A DNA stretch of 64,000 nucleotides from assembly GCF_013114545.1 (NCBI RefSeq), contig NZ_VTXI01000002.1, positions 310,001 to 374,000 of the forward strand. Direction: 5' to 3'. This stretch comes from Vibrio sp. RE86. Its GTDB lineage: Bacteria; Pseudomonadota; Gammaproteobacteria; Enterobacterales; Vibrionaceae. The translations under genes and the position numbers were made by a program. The first letter of the stretch is position 1, and every line of letters begins with the position of its first letter. This document shows positions 46,578-55,611 of this stretch, piece after piece. The notes under the pieces are model-generated. The model had not been told where the DNA came from and searched no databases. It saw only the letters and a list, made by a program, of their open reading frames with translations.

Positions 46578-47538
46578 GGTTCCTCCGTAGGATGATCAGC
46601 GCGATGAGAGAGAAAAACGCAACGGAGAGTGGCAGACCAAACCATTCCGTCTGTGGTCGCCAGGTCTGTGTTGCTTGGCTGATGGGTTCAAGGCTATTGA
46701 TGGTGTCATAGATGGTCGCAAGCTCATCAGCATTTCGCGCTCGAAAGTATTGGCCTCCGGTGAGATCTGCAATCTTCATCAGTGTTTTCTCATCCAGATC
46801 TTGGGCAGTGTTTACTTTGCGAGTCATAAAAAACTCTTTAACCATCATTTCACCCGCACCAACGCCGATGGTGTAAATAGTTGCATTGTATTTCTTAGCG
46901 ATTTGCGCGGCCTCGATGGGGTCGAGCACGCCAGAGGTGTTGCTGCCATCACTGAGTAACACCATCACCCTTTGTGGCGCTTCACTGTCGATAAAGGTTT
47001 TGGTCGCAAGGCCGATGCCTTCACCGATTGCGGTTTTATCACCAATCAGACGCAGGACGAGTGCATTGACTTGATCTGCGATGGTTTCTCTATCGAGTGT
47101 TAACGGGGTTTGCAGATAGGCATGATCGGCAAACAGGACAACCCCAAGACGATCACCCTTACGTTGCAGTGCGAATTCGCTGACCACATCCTTAACAGCG
47201 GTCAGTCGGTCGATATACTCATCATTGTGCTTCATGTCTTCCTGACTCATCGAATAAGAGAGGTCAAGAACCAACATTAAATCACGGTGTTTAGGCTGAG
47301 TGGTAACAGGATCCCCGTACCAAACTGGGCGCGCGGCTGCACATAGAAGAGCGATCCAGATTAAGCCAGCCAGTAGCTTACTTAAACCATTTCTTGGGGC
47401 GACACGCGACGTAGATTTAGGTAAGTAAGGCAGGTGGATAAGGGCTGCTTGTTTTGCTGCAGGTGCTAGAAAATAGATCAAGAGCGGCAGCGGTGATAAC
47501 AGCCACATCCACCACCAGACAAAACTGATGTTATCCAC
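46570..47538 (-). CDS. batA: BatA-type VWA domain protein
   Basis: 322 residues from the GTG at 47538. Membrane helices at the N-terminus (FVWWWMWLLSPLPLLIYFLA, then a second near 50-66) and at the C-terminus, with a VWA domain between. The metal site reads LVLDLSYSMSQED, with ATP-independent metal ligands TAIGEG and SDGSN. I chose GTG because it overlaps the upstream stop (GTGGATAA) and has GAAGGA before it; a start at 47577 would lengthen the overlap to 47 bp. VWA domains here probably mediate complex assembly in the inner membrane. Confidence 0.9.
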
Positions 47539-48004
47539 GAATGGCTTTCCTTCTTTTTGGTGGCAGTGCGTTTTCAATCCAGTCTCGGCAGTGGTCGATT
47601 AACTGCTCGCTTTCCGCTACCGGTTGCTTGCTGTAAAGTGCTTGCTGCCATACATCGAAGTTTTCACTGAAGTGGCGGTTTTCGGTTTGCGCATCTAAAA
47701 ACTGGTACCACTCTTTTCCAGTCAGTTGTGCGATTTCTTCTCGCGGAAAATAGCAAAGTGCCGCTTGTCGAACGAGTTCAATCGCCTCTGACGGTCTATT
47801 ATCATTCGCCAACATACGCAGTGCGGTCTTTTTGGGTGCCAAGCGGCGCTTTTTCCAGCGCATGAAGAATAAGGCTAGTAGGGCGCACAATAAAACAGAA
47901 GCAATGATTGCCCACCATCCCCACGACAATGGTAGCCAAGAAGGCGCTTCAGGAAGATTTAATGGGTTAAGTGGAAGAGTTGAAGCCTGAGTCTCGTTGC
48001 TCAT
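47531..48004 (-). CDS. DUF4381 family membrane protein of the bat operon
   Basis: 157 residues: a short periplasmic N-terminus rich in Pro and Leu (LPLNPLNLPEAPSW), one membrane helix (about 31-49: WWAIIASVLLCALLALFF) and a basic helical cytoplasmic domain with KEWYQFLDAQTENRHF. This is the DUF4381 pattern and position, between DUF58 and batA genes. The role is unknown; it is thought to be part of the Bat membrane complex. Two bases separate it from the preceding gene. Confidence 0.85.
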   Translation of the reverse strand: MSNETQASTLPLNPLNLPEAPSWLPLSWGWWAIIASVLLCALLALFFMRWKKRRLAPKKTALRMLANDNRPSEAIELVRQAALCYFPREEIAQLTGKEWYQFLDAQTENRHFSENFDVWQQALYSKQPVAESEQLIDHCRDWIENALPPKRRKAIRG

Positions 48005-48006
48005 TA

Positions 48007-48924
48007 TTAGAATCCGTGTAACTGTTGAGAGAGAGCGATGCCACTGGAAAGTGATGAAAAGCTAATGCCATTTTTGAGCGCAAACTGCTTAAGGTTGCTC
48101 TGGTGTTGGTCAAAAGCGTTTTCAATCCCTTGTCGTGTCTTTGCCGAAGAAAAGTCCAACCAACGGGTATCGTGTTTATTGGACACTTGTTCCGTTCCCC
48201 GATATGAAGTCTGCCCCTGCTCTAAGGGGTCGATAACTTGAACCATTCGGACACGATTGTGTTGGCTAAGGCGGCTGAGTTTAATCTCATCTGAGGCGTT
48301 AAGGCGAGTGAAGTCACTCAATAAGATGATCTCGCTCCCTTTTGGGCATAGGCGATGCAGGGCTTGTAAGCTCAAACTGAGTTCGTTGACCGTTTGCTTC
48401 GGTGCGGACAGTTGTTCTTTATGGCAGCTCACCATGCTTTGCATCAACGCTAATGCTCCCTTGTTGCGTGAAGTGGGTTTGAGTTCAACGAGCTGATCTC
48501 CGGTATCAATCACGGCGCCAATACGGTCTTGTTGGGTGACGCTCAACCACGCAATCAAACTTGCCATATGCGCGGCTTGAACCGACTTCAACAGTAGCTG
48601 AGAGCCGAAAAACATACTCGATGACAAGTCCACATAAAGAATAACAGGGCGCTCACGCTCCTCGGAAAACAGCTTAGTATGAGGTTTTCCTGTACGTGCG
48701 GTGACTCGCCAATCAATGGCCCGAATATCATCACCCGCTTGGTACTGACGAACTTCGCTGAAATCCATACCTCGACCAAGCTGCCTGCTTTGATGTTGCC
48801 CCAACATTTGAGACCACAGACTTTTCGCTGGTGGCAGCCACTTAACGCATTGTTGTTTGTAGTAAACCAACTCTTCCAAGTTTAGGTCCACACCATCAGC
48901 AAAGGGCGGTAAAACGTTATCCAT
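48007..48924 (-). CDS. DUF58 family protein of the moxR operon
   Basis: 305 residues, soluble. Hallmark DUF58 segment GRGMDFSEVRQYQAGDDIRAIDWRVTARTGKPHTKLF near the N-terminus, followed by a VWA-like core (VILYVDLSSSMFFG; EIILLSDFTRL). Start at 48924 (MDNVLPPF), just after the moxR stop with AAGG before it. A longer frame to 48951 would start on TTG inside moxR. It is the usual partner of MoxR ATPases and may be their client or adaptor. Confidence 0.88.
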   Translation of the reverse strand: MDNVLPPFADGVDLNLEELVYYKQQCVKWLPPAKSLWSQMLGQHQSRQLGRGMDFSEVRQYQAGDDIRAIDWRVTARTGKPHTKLFSEERERPVILYVDLSSSMFFGSQLLLKSVQAAHMASLIAWLSVTQQDRIGAVIDTGDQLVELKPTSRNKGALALMQSMVSCHKEQLSAPKQTVNELSLSLQALHRLCPKGSEIILLSDFTRLNASDEIKLSRLSQHNRVRMVQVIDPLEQGQTSYRGTEQVSNKHDTRWLDFSSAKTRQGIENAFDQHQSNLKQFALKNGISFSSLSSGIALSQQLHGF

Positions 48925-48934
48925 CTTGGTGACC

Positions 48935-49891
48935 TTACGCGCTGCCAACAAGAGAAAGCAGTTTATTGATCACTTGATTTGGGTGCACGCCTTCGGCTTG
49001 AGCATGATAGCTAAGGAGTAGACGGTGACGAAGTACCGGGAAGGCCATTGCTTGCACATCTTCTGGCGAAACATAATCTCGTTCGTTTAGCCATGCATGA
49101 GCACGAGCGCATCGGTCTAGAGCGATAGTGGCACGTGGGCTCACTCCCATTTCTAACCACTGGGCTAAACTCTCGTCATATTGCTTTGGCTGGCGAGTCG
49201 CCATCACTAAACGAATAATATATTGCTCGATACTTTCAGCCATATGAACGTCTAGCACCTCTTGTCTCGCCGCAAAAATGTCCGTTTGACTGAGCGTTGG
49301 AGGAGTGACTTTGTTTTCGCCTTTAGCTTCGCCACGGTTGAGACGTAGAATCTCTAGTTCACTTTCTGCACTTGGGTAATCGACATCAAGATGAATCAAA
49401 AAGCGGTCAAGTTGAGCTTCAGGAAGTGGGTAGGTACCCTCTTGCTCAATTGGGTTTTGCGTTGCCATGACTAAGAAAAGGTCGGGTAGAGCGTAGGTTT
49501 TACGGCCGGCGGTTATCTGCTTTTCGGCCATGGCTTCAAGCATTGCGGCTTGTACTTTTGCAGGCGCTCGGTTGATCTCATCGGCTAAAACCAATGAGTT
49601 AAAGATTGGTCCAGATTGAAAGGTAAATTCACCGGTTTCTGGGCGGAAGATATCAGTGCCTGTTAAATCGGCTGGAAGCAAATCAGGGGTGAACTGAATG
49701 CGATGAAAATCGCCTTCAATGCAATCTGCCAGGGATTTAACAGCACGAGTCTTAGCAAGCCCTGGAGGACCTTCAACCAAGATATGACCATCTGCGAGCA
49801 AGGCAATAAGTAACTGATTCACCAATTCGCTCTGGCCAATAACTTGGCTATTTAGGTAATCGCGTAGGTGTTGAAGAGCGTGTGAATTCAT
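48935..49891 (-). CDS. moxR: MoxR-family AAA+ ATPase
   Basis: 318 residues, first gene of the operon. Walker A GPPGLAKTR (about 43), Walker B LVLADEINRAP (about 100), sensor 1 in VMATQNPIEQEGTYPLPEAQLDRF and sensor 2 in the C-terminal lid (GVSPRATIALDR). MoxR proteins act as chaperones that insert metals or mature protein complexes, usually with VWA partners, exactly as encoded downstream. Start at 49891 (MNSHALQ), with AGGAGA before it; an in-frame ATG at 49915 overlaps that ribosome site. Confidence 0.94.
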   Translation of the reverse strand: MNSHALQHLRDYLNSQVIGQSELVNQLLIALLADGHILVEGPPGLAKTRAVKSLADCIEGDFHRIQFTPDLLPADLTGTDIFRPETGEFTFQSGPIFNSLVLADEINRAPAKVQAAMLEAMAEKQITAGRKTYALPDLFLVMATQNPIEQEGTYPLPEAQLDRFLIHLDVDYPSAESELEILRLNRGEAKGENKVTPPTLSQTDIFAARQEVLDVHMAESIEQYIIRLVMATRQPKQYDESLAQWLEMGVSPRATIALDRCARAHAWLNERDYVSPEDVQAMAFPVLRHRLLLSYHAQAEGVHPNQVINKLLSLVGSA

Positions 49892-49915
49892 GAGCGTATT
49901 TCTCCTATTTTTCAC

Positions 49916-50236
49916 TTAGTTCCCTGTCGGCGTAAAAAGTTCCGTATCTGGTAACTTGATTGTACTAAGTGATGAAAAGCTAGCCAAAGGCAATAAGCAC
50001 TTGCCTTTCAATTGGTTAAGAAATGGGGACGAAAAACGTGAACACAATACTGAGTCGACGAAAAGTAAGTTCTCAAAAAAAATCATTTTGGAGCGTTAAT
50101 TGAGTAAAGTATTTAACGTGTTTACCGATATAATTCATGGACTGGATAGGTATTCAATACGGATGAACCGCAGTGATATGCACTGTGTTACCGACCATTA
50201 CATTTTCTATCACACATTGCTTGAAAAGGCAGAAAA
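49916..50236. promoter_or_regulatory. Divergent promoter region of moxR and the chemotaxis receptor gene
   Basis: A 321-bp gap. A perfect -10 hexamer TATAAT occurs at 50129-50134 on the plus strand, about 100 bp before the receptor gene, without a convincing -35. I see no known operator. A 62-codon plus-strand frame from 50173 runs out of frame into the receptor gene and is not supported. Confidence 0.4.
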
Positions 50237-52150
50237 ATGAAACTGAATTCAATCAGCATAAAACAAAAAGTTGTCGCTGGTATTACCTTTGCGGTGCTTG
50301 CGTCAACAATTATTGTTGGAGTTATGGCTCAACGACAAGCGCGAGATGTACTAGAACATAGACTTGTTGATATTGAACTGCCTTTGATGCTCGAGCAGAT
50401 CAACAACCAAATTGACCGAGATGTTAGCCAGCTTCAATCTGCTGCTCATCAACTTGCTAACAATGAGTTTATTAAGCAAGCGATTAATACCACGGATATT
50501 GATCCTCAAGCAGAACGACAACTGGTCAAGGAGTTAAACAATATCCGTAGCCAGTATGGTTTGAACGATGCGTCAGTTGCAAACCGCAACACTGCTTACT
50601 ACTGGAATCAAAATGGTTTCTTGCGTCAATTAAACCAACAACAAGATGGCTGGTTCTTTGGCTTCACGCAATCAGGAAAAGCGACATCTGTCAGTATTTT
50701 CCAAGAGGCGAACGGCGATGTAAAAATGTTTACCAACTATCAGATGACAAACGGTCATACGATGTCAGGTTTGTCTAAGTCGATGGATGATATGGTCTCA
50801 ATGTTGAATGGCTTCAGCATTCAAGAGACGGGTTTCGTTTTTCTTGCTGACGCCAAAGGTGATATTCAGATCCACCGTGAATCAAACAAAGCTAACTCAA
50901 CACTGTCTCGCTTGTATGGCTCAGAAGCTTCTAGCCTGTTGAACAAAGGGAGTTTCAACTTGATTGAGGCAGACTATGAAGGTCAGCGTGTTTTTGTTGC
51001 CAGCACATACGTTAAAACGATGGACTGGTTTGTTGTCGGTGTTGTGCCTGTTGATGAAGTGTTTGCTGACTTAAACGCAGTCGCAAAGCAAATGATGATC
51101 ACGACAATCGTTGTTGCGGCGCTGTTCATTGTCATGGGTATTTTCCTAGCTAACAGCATTGCTAGCCCAATTCGTGCCATTGCGACTCGCTTTACCGCTC
51201 TGGGTAAAGGGGATGGGGATTTATCTCAACGTATTGAAGTGAAGGGCAACGATGAAATTGGTCAGCTGTCTGAAGGCTTTAATGGGTTTATTGAGAAGAT
51301 CCACGAGTCGATGAAAGAGGTTGCTTCAACCAGTAGTGCACTGCAAGTTGCCGCTGACGGCGTGTCGAACAAAGCGCATACGACTCATGACAATAGCCAG
51401 ATTCAGCGCGACCAGACCATTCAAGTGGTTACGGCGATCAACCAAATGGGTGCGACGATCAGTGAGATCGCGACTAACGCTGCAACGGCGGCGCAAACCG
51501 CTTCTGAAGCAACGGACAATACTCAGGTTGGTCAAGAGGTTGTGAACAAAGCGAAAGATGCGATCAGCCGCTTAGCAATGGATATTGAAAATACGGGTCA
51601 AGTGGTTGAGCAACTGGCTTCTACAACACAAGACATTGGTTCGATTCTTGGCGTTATTCGTGACATCTCTGAGCAGACCAACCTACTGGCACTAAACGCA
51701 GCGATTGAAGCGGCGCGTGCGGGTGAGCAAGGTCGTGGTTTTGCTGTGGTTGCTGATGAGGTACGTAATCTTGCAAGCCGCACCGCTGACTCAACTGAAG
51801 AGATCCAAAAGATGATCAACCAGCTGCAAAGTGATGCTAAAGATGCAGTAACCGCAATGGCGGCAGGTAAATCAGTGACAGGTGAAGGGGTGTCTGCTTC
51901 TGATGAAGCGGTTGAAGTATTGATCAATATTTCAAATCGTATTGTGGATATTTCTGACCGTAACACACAAGTGGCAACGGCAACGGAAGAGCAGTCTACG
52001 GTTGTGCATACCATCAACCAAAACATTGAAGAGATCAATGCGGTGAATGAAGTGACGACAGGAACAGCTGAAGAGCTTGCTGCGGCAAGTGCAGAGCTAA
52101 AAGAGCTTTCTGTCCGTCTTGATCGCATGGTGGGCAGCTTCAAGCTCTAA
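50237..52150 (+). CDS. Methyl-accepting chemotaxis protein with a dCache-type sensor
   Basis: Transmembrane chemoreceptor of 637 residues. Membrane segments at about 10-30 and 290-312 flank a periplasmic sensor of the dCache type ([44 protein letters not shown]). HAMP follows ([27 protein letters not shown]), then the signalling hairpin with the invariant tip [40 protein letters not shown]. It ends MVGSFKL with no CheR-binding pentapeptide. The ligand is unknown. A short gene follows 76 bp downstream and may be co-transcribed. Confidence 0.94.
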   Translation: MKLNSISIKQKVVAGITFAVLASTIIVGVMAQRQARDVLEHRLVDIELPLMLEQINNQIDRDVSQLQSAAHQLANNEFIKQAINTTDIDPQAERQLVKELNNIRSQYGLNDASVANRNTAYYWNQNGFLRQLNQQQDGWFFGFTQSGKATSVSIFQEANGDVKMFTNYQMTNGHTMSGLSKSMDDMVSMLNGFSIQETGFVFLADAKGDIQIHRESNKANSTLSRLYGSEASSLLNKGSFNLIEADYEGQRVFVASTYVKTMDWFVVGVVPVDEVFADLNAVAKQMMITTIVVAALFIVMGIFLANSIASPIRAIATRFTALGKGDGDLSQRIEVKGNDEIGQLSEGFNGFIEKIHESMKEVASTSSALQVAADGVSNKAHTTHDNSQIQRDQTIQVVTAINQMGATISEIATNAATAAQTASEATDNTQVGQEVVNKAKDAISRLAMDIENTGQVVEQLASTTQDIGSILGVIRDISEQTNLLALNAAIEAARAGEQGRGFAVVADEVRNLASRTADSTEEIQKMINQLQSDAKDAVTAMAAGKSVTGEGVSASDEAVEVLINISNRIVDISDRNTQVATATEEQSTVVHTINQNIEEINAVNEVTTGTAEELAAASAELKELSVRLDRMVGSFKL

Positions 52151-52226
52151 CAAGGCAGAGACTGGAATAACTGGGCTTAAATCGGTAAACTTAGTCCCAG
52201 TTATTATTTAAAAGGTAAGTGAGATC

Positions 52227-52427
52227 ATGAGTGATTTCGAAAAAGAACTAGAGCAGATGTCACAAGAGATGGGCGATGAGCCTGAAGTGGCACTACCCTC
52301 TCTAGAAGAGCAGCAAGCGATCGCTGCAGAGCTGAAAAAGCTAGAAGCAGAAGGCAAACTAACACCAGAAGTGTTAGAGCAGTACTTTGGCAAATTCTAC
52401 GCGAAAACCGATGCGCCAATTCACTAA
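52227..52427 (+). CDS. Small acidic protein downstream of the receptor
   Basis: 66 residues, very acidic and helical (SDFEKELEQMSQEMGDE; SLEEQQAIAAELKKLEAEGKL, then TPEVLEQYFGKFYAK). No signal or membrane segment. Ribosome region GGTAAGTGAG is near the ATG. It has a terminator of its own 20 bp after the stop. I do not know the family; coiled-coil-type helices suggest protein binding. Its link to the chemoreceptor upstream is only by position. Confidence 0.72.
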   Translation: MSDFEKELEQMSQEMGDEPEVALPSLEEQQAIAAELKKLEAEGKLTPEVLEQYFGKFYAKTDAPIH

Positions 52428-52445
52428 GCTCGACCAATAATGACC

Positions 52446-52470
52446 AAAAGCCGCTGATTGCGGCTTTTTT
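52446..52470 (+). terminator. Terminator after the small acidic gene
   Basis: AAAGCCGC / GCGGCTTT stem with a 5-nt loop and T run, 19 bp after the stop. Confidence 0.8.
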
Positions 52471-52475
52471 AATAT

Positions 52476-52509
52476 CTGCAAAAATCAGCTCAAAAGGTCA
52501 ACAGACCCT
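52476..52509 (+). repeat. Solitary copy of the MITE-like right end
   Basis: 34 bp identical to 62456-62489, the right end of the 266-bp element, beginning CTGCAAAAATCAGC and ending ACAGACCCT. No left end is present nearby. It is the second fragment of this repeat family in the window. Confidence 0.75.
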
Positions 52510-52581
52510 AATGACTTGATTCTTAAAGTTCAATGCGCCATTCTGGAGCCAAACTATTCCACCAAGATTTAACTGACAGTT

Positions 52582-52707
52582 ATGTTTATTGTTTATCGAC
52601 TACTCAAACTCGCGATTATTTGTGCGGTATTTTTCTCAATTTATGATTTTATTGCGTTTGGCGAACTGACATGGCCCGCTCGTTTTATCGCAGCGCTAGG
52701 TTTGTAA
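52582..52707 (+). CDS. Putative 41-residue membrane protein
   Basis: An ATG-to-TAA frame of 41 codons with one hydrophobic helix (LLKLAIICAVFFSIYDFIAF), a basic N-terminal side and a WPARF motif after it, the layout of small inner-membrane proteins. The ribosome site is weak and the gene ends 16 bp before the convergent GGDEF gene. It is too short to be sure. Confidence 0.45.
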   Translation: MFIVYRLLKLAIICAVFFSIYDFIAFGELTWPARFIAALGL

Positions 52708-52722
52708 GTTTCATCCTCAAAG

Positions 52723-53880
52723 TTAATCACCCAGCACAACTCGATTCCGGCCTGTGTTTTTTGCACAATACAGGGCTTTATCGGCCCGCTCGATCAGTGA
52801 CTCCCAATGCTCACTCTGTTTTAACGCACTTACTCCAAAGCTAGCGGTACAACGCTCTTTGTGGGTGGGTAGGAGTGAGCTTCTTTCTATCACATCTTTA
52901 ATTTTCTCTGCGATGACGGTTGCTTGTGAAGCGTCGGTTTCTGGAAGCACGACTAAGAATTCTTCGCCACCATAGCGGAATGAAAAATCATTGTTGAATG
53001 TTTCGACTTTCAAGATCCTACCAATCTCTCGTAGAACCTGATCGCCAACCTGGTGTCCATAACGGTCATTAATCTGCTTGAAGTAATCAATATCTACGAG
53101 CAAAACAGAAAGCGGATGGTTAAAACGAAAAGCCCGTGTCACCTCTTTTGGGACAAACTCTTCGAGTGCGCGACGGTTATACAACTTGGTGAGTTCATCT
53201 TTTAAAGAAGTGTCATATATGGTGGCGACTAACCTTCCAGCTAACATCCAAGTGACTGCCAATCCGATAAAAATAATCATGATCATAAGGCTAACAAAGG
53301 CCAATTGGTGAACCCAACTGGCGATCATAAAGTCTTGAATCGTATGCTCGAAAGGGAGTTGTACGACGCGAAATAAGGCGTAAATTGCATAAACTAATAT
53401 GCCGCTTGAAAGCAGTATTTTAGATGGAGCAATGTCTTCTTCGCGGCCTTTGATATTGGCGTAAAACGTAAGCAGGCCCAGGCAGGATGTATAAAGCCCG
53501 ATGATGGTGATTCGAGCGTGAGTGGATACAGAAAAGTAAGTGAAATAGGTTAAGCCGATAATCACAAGAGGTAACGTGTAATAGCCATAATTCGCTAACG
53601 TTGCTGGGTAGCCTCTAAGTTGGCAAACACCGTGTAAAATTAGAGTAAAGCTAAACGCTATCAGGGAGTTCGCCAGAATTTTAGATAGCCACAGGGTCGT
53701 ACTGTTTCCGTAGCTGAGAAGAAGAAATCCTAAACCAAGCATGAACAGCGAAAGGGATATCAGGTTAATTCCCTTAATATTGGGTTGCAGCTTTTGGATT
53801 AAGGCTAATCCGATGCAATAGGTAAAGGAGAGTAGTACGCACACTACTGAAAGGGTCGAAATATCTAATTCTATTCGCAT
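52723..53880 (-). CDS. Multi-spanning membrane diguanylate cyclase
   Basis: 385 residues. Six to seven membrane helices (about 8-215) form a sensor of MASE-like layout that I cannot name, followed by a GGDEF domain. Catalytic motif GGEEF (RYGGEEF) with DELTKLYNRRAL upstream. The RxxD inhibitory site is missing (FNND). Start at 53880 (MRIELDI), because GAGGG lies 7 bp before that ATG; a GTG at 53895 overlaps the same ribosome site. Predicted to make c-di-GMP in response to a membrane or periplasmic cue. Confidence 0.9.
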   Translation of the reverse strand: MRIELDISTLSVVCVLLSFTYCIGLALIQKLQPNIKGINLISLSLFMLGLGFLLLSYGNSTTLWLSKILANSLIAFSFTLILHGVCQLRGYPATLANYGYYTLPLVIIGLTYFTYFSVSTHARITIIGLYTSCLGLLTFYANIKGREEDIAPSKILLSSGILVYAIYALFRVVQLPFEHTIQDFMIASWVHQLAFVSLMIMIIFIGLAVTWMLAGRLVATIYDTSLKDELTKLYNRRALEEFVPKEVTRAFRFNHPLSVLLVDIDYFKQINDRYGHQVGDQVLREIGRILKVETFNNDFSFRYGGEEFLVVLPETDASQATVIAEKIKDVIERSSLLPTHKERCTASFGVSALKQSEHWESLIERADKALYCAKNTGRNRVVLGD

Positions 53881-53942
53881 AAGTACCCTCACCAACGACT
53901 ATAGCGTTAGTTTAGCTCAAATTTTTACTTATGGATGAAGCG

Positions 53943-53973
53943 AAAAAAAGCCACCTAATTTAGGTGGCTCTTT
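53943..53973 (-). terminator. pyrC terminator
   Basis: On the minus strand AGCCACCTAA / TTAGGTGGCT, separated by one base so the stem closes with a few unpaired bases, followed by seven T. It lies 26 bp after the pyrC stop. Confidence 0.75.
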
Positions 53974-53998
53974 GCATTTAAGTTTGAATGGTCAGTGA

Positions 53999-55027
53999 TT
54001 ACTTAACTGTCCAAGTGATGTTTTCACCGGCACGAATTGGTACGACCACATCACCGCCAAATGGCATGGTTTCAGCGACAGGCCACTCTTCTTTTGTGAG
54101 TGTCACAGTGTCTGTGTTGCGTGGAATACCGTAGAAATCTGGGCCATTGTGGCTTGCAAATGACTCTAGGTTTTCCAGTTTGCCTTCTTGCTCGAATACT
54201 TCAGTGTATAGCTCTAGTGCTGCGTGAGCTGTGTATGAACCTGCACAGCCACAAGCGGCTTCTTTCATGCCTTTGGCGTGCGGTGCTGAGTCCGTACCCA
54301 AGAAGAACTTCTTGCTGCCGCTTGTTGCTGCTTCAATCAATGCTTGCTGGTGAGTACCACGCTTTAGAATTGGAAGGCAGTAGAAGTGAGGCTTAATACC
54401 GCCCACAAGCATGTGGTTGCGGTTGTAAAGTAGGTGGTGAGCAGTAATCGTCGCTGCAACGTTCTCGTTAGCGTTCTTTACGAAGCTAGCTGCATCTGCT
54501 GTTGTGATGTGCTCAAGAACAATCTTAAGGTTCGGGAAATCGTTGACGATTGGAGCAAGAACCGTCTCTAGGAACTCTTTCTCACGGTCGAAAATATCAA
54601 CGTCGTGCGTTGTTACTTCACCGTGTACTAGCAGCAACATGCCCACTTCTTCCATCGCTTCAAGCACGTGGTAGATGTTTTTAGCGGACGTTACACCAGA
54701 GTCTGAGTTTGTTGTTGCACCCGCTGGGTAAAGTTTTGCTGCTACGACTGCACCAGACTCTTTCGCTTTACGAATTTCTTCAGGCGTTGTGTTGTCTGTT
54801 AGGTATAGCGCCATCAGAGGCTCGAACTGCTCACTTGGCTTTTCTGCCATGATGCGCTCACGGTACGCCAGTGCCATTTCAGTATTGGTAACAGGTGGGA
54901 TTGTGTTTGGCATGATTAGCGCGCGACCATTGTAGCGGCTAATGTCTCGAACGGTATCCTTTAGCACTTCGCCATCGCGTAGGTGAACGTGCCAGTCGTC
55001 AGGACGTGTGATCGTAAGTGTTGTCAT
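53999..55027 (-). CDS. pyrC: Dihydroorotase PyrC
   Basis: Third step of pyrimidine synthesis: cyclises carbamoyl-aspartate to dihydroorotate. Cytoplasmic zinc enzyme, 342 residues, as in E. coli PyrC. Metal ligands: [10 protein letters not shown] (two His), the carboxylated Lys in [32 protein letters not shown] and the Asp in [10 protein letters not shown]. Start at 55027 ([13 protein letters not shown]) with GGGAG before it; five upstream codons in frame are not needed. A PUR box lies 61 bp upstream, fitting purine control of this gene in enterics. Confidence 0.97.
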   Translation of the reverse strand: MTTLTITRPDDWHVHLRDGEVLKDTVRDISRYNGRALIMPNTIPPVTNTEMALAYRERIMAEKPSEQFEPLMALYLTDNTTPEEIRKAKESGAVVAAKLYPAGATTNSDSGVTSAKNIYHVLEAMEEVGMLLLVHGEVTTHDVDIFDREKEFLETVLAPIVNDFPNLKIVLEHITTADAASFVKNANENVAATITAHHLLYNRNHMLVGGIKPHFYCLPILKRGTHQQALIEAATSGSKKFFLGTDSAPHAKGMKEAACGCAGSYTAHAALELYTEVFEQEGKLENLESFASHNGPDFYGIPRNTDTVTLTKEEWPVAETMPFGGDVVVPIRAGENITWTVK

Positions 55028-55087
55028 TTTTGCTCCCACCATATTTTAGGTTGTCTGATTGGAGCCTAAACGCAGCGAAAACTGGGT

Positions 55088-55103
55088 AAGCAAACGCTTA
55101 CGT
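55088..55103. promoter_or_regulatory. PurR box of pyrC
   Basis: AAGCAAACGCTTACGT, a 16-bp near-palindrome close to the PUR consensus ACGCAAACGTTTGCGT, 61 bp before the pyrC start codon. In E. coli pyrC is a PurR target. Confidence 0.75.
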
Positions 55104-55196
55104 TTAGGCGACAGGATGATAGAGCAATACGCCCAGTATTTCATCCTATTTTTTAGTGAGAGTCTTTGGTTGCCTATTTACTAGGCAAAACAAGCA

Positions 55197-55355
55197 TTAC
55201 TTGAGTGTTAACCACAATGCGTGGATAGATCCTGGTAGGAAGAAGAAAATCGTTAACACTAGATTAATGAGAAAATCTTTGCCCATGCCTTTATCGATGA
55301 AAACAGCAAGTGGCGGGATGAAGATACACAGCAAGATCATGATTAACTTATTCAT
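55197..55355 (-). CDS. yqaE: YqaE/Pmp3-family small membrane protein
   Basis: 52 residues with two membrane helices (about 4-20 and 30-48). The family pattern is clear: LIMILLCIFIPPLAVFIDKGMGKDFLINLVLTIFFFLPGSIHALWL, cut here into IPPLAVFIDKG and LPGSIHALW. Start at 55355 with AAGGAGTT just before the ATG; the upstream 26 codons in frame have no support. Pmp3-type proteins help keep membrane potential under stress. Single gene. Confidence 0.88.
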   Translation of the reverse strand: MNKLIMILLCIFIPPLAVFIDKGMGKDFLINLVLTIFFFLPGSIHALWLTLK

Positions 55356-55611
55356 ATTAACTCCTTGTATGACAGTTTCCTGATGAATGATTTTTAACAC
55401 ATCCATTATCGAGGGGTTGAGCAGAAAGTCCATGACAGATTGATGTTAGGGGACGATGTTCAGCTAATTCCGACAGTTTCGCTAATAAAATCAGCTTTTT
55501 GAGAAGATACTGCAGGGATTACATAGCAGATTAGGGAAATGTAGGGACGACACTATTGTGATGTTAGGTATAATGTGAAGCACTATAATTACACGCAGCT
55601 TAGGATTAGCA

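Noticed and set aside
51598..52143. 181-codon open frame antisense to the chemotaxis receptor gene
   Set aside because: Mirror of the Ala/Ser-rich signalling domain; no start signal, and the sense gene is certain.
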